From JAGUXG01 sp043798435 (GTDB taxonomy: Bacteria > UBA9089 > UBA9088 > JAGUXG01): DNA of 11,132 nucleotides. The stretch is taken from positions 1 to 11,132 of the forward strand of contig JAZDOR010000042.1 in the NCBI GenBank assembly GCA_043798435.1, read 5' to 3'. The position numbers were made by a program, and so were the translations under genes. This document shows, piece by piece, positions 11,068 to 11,132 of the stretch; positions within the stretch are counted from its first letter, which is position 1; the number at the start of each line of letters is the position of its first letter. Below the pieces are notes generated by a model. It did not search any database. It had not been told where the DNA came from and saw only the letters and a list, made by a program, of their open reading frames with translations.

Positions 11068-11132
11068 ACGGACACGCTAAACGGACACGTCCTCACGATT
11101 TCTTCATTACACGGACACGCTAAACGGACACG
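11068..11132. repeat. Paired GGACACG direct repeats at the window edge
   Basis: GGACACG occurs four times, at 11070, 11083, 11113 and 11126: two pairs with 13-bp spacing. Each pair lies in an identical 22-bp block (11068-11089 and 11111-11132) separated by 21 bp. The second block runs into the window edge, so the array may continue. Confidence 0.8.

Noticed and set aside
10898..11080. 60-codon plus-strand ORF near the right end
   Set aside because: It runs through a MITE-like end and tandem repeats, with no ribosome binding site and no family resemblance.

Overview
The window looks like a piece of an uncultivated diderm (Gram-negative) bacterium's chromosome with many repeats. LptC, a component of lipopolysaccharide export, argues for an outer membrane. 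The other clear genes are ClpX, a tRNA-Ser, an actinobacterial/archaeal-type inositol-1-phosphate synthase and two phosphohexomutases. I cannot place it below 'probable candidate-phylum bacterium'. Almost all genes lie on the minus strand.

Layout, left to right. 1-140 is the right end of an ISL3-family insertion sequence, inserted in a gene for a secreted C10 (streptopain-type) protease propeptide (141-482), which also carries a frameshift. 531-716 is a short orphan Phd/YefM-like antitoxin. 814-993 is a palindromic MITE-like element. 1000-3294 is a complete phosphoglucomutase/phosphomannomutase with in-frame internal duplications. 3334-4069 is a toxin-antitoxin module: the antitoxin is intact, but the RelE/ParE-like toxin is cut in two by a 165-bp MITE with a perfect 8-bp target duplication. 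4202-6702 is a second, different phosphohexomutase split into two frames. 6778-6870 is tRNA-Ser(GCU), followed by lptC (6919-7404), another inverted-repeat element (7512-7665), clpX (7689-8918) with a small membrane coiled-coil gene directly upstream (8921-9379), a repeat island holding a GxxExxY-like remnant (9437-9706), and ino1 (9705-10826) with a strong promoter that predicts a leaderless mRNA. The right end (10878-11132) is non-coding repeat sequence.

The most striking feature is a family of heptanucleotide arrays. At least six separate arrays, with different 7-bp units but an almost unbroken 7-bp register, lie in 11 kb: in spacer DNA, in MITE-like elements and inside both phosphohexomutase genes. 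One is exactly 20 consecutive heptamers (5018-5157, 140 bp). It alone accounts for the frameshift in the second mutase: conceptually removing those 140 bp joins the two reading frames and rebuilds the conserved GGEPSGH motif region. Because 7 is not a multiple of 3, gain of one unit or loss of two would also restore the frame, so the locus could behave as an on/off switch. The arrays resemble in style the short tandemly repeated repetitive (STRR) heptamers known from heterocystous cyanobacteria, but they sit here in what appears to be a different kind of genome.

Functionally the intact genes are housekeeping (sugar-phosphate and inositol metabolism, envelope biogenesis, proteolysis, translation). 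They do not form one pathway operon. The accessory layer is mobile DNA and repeat expansion that has broken three genes and lengthened a fourth.
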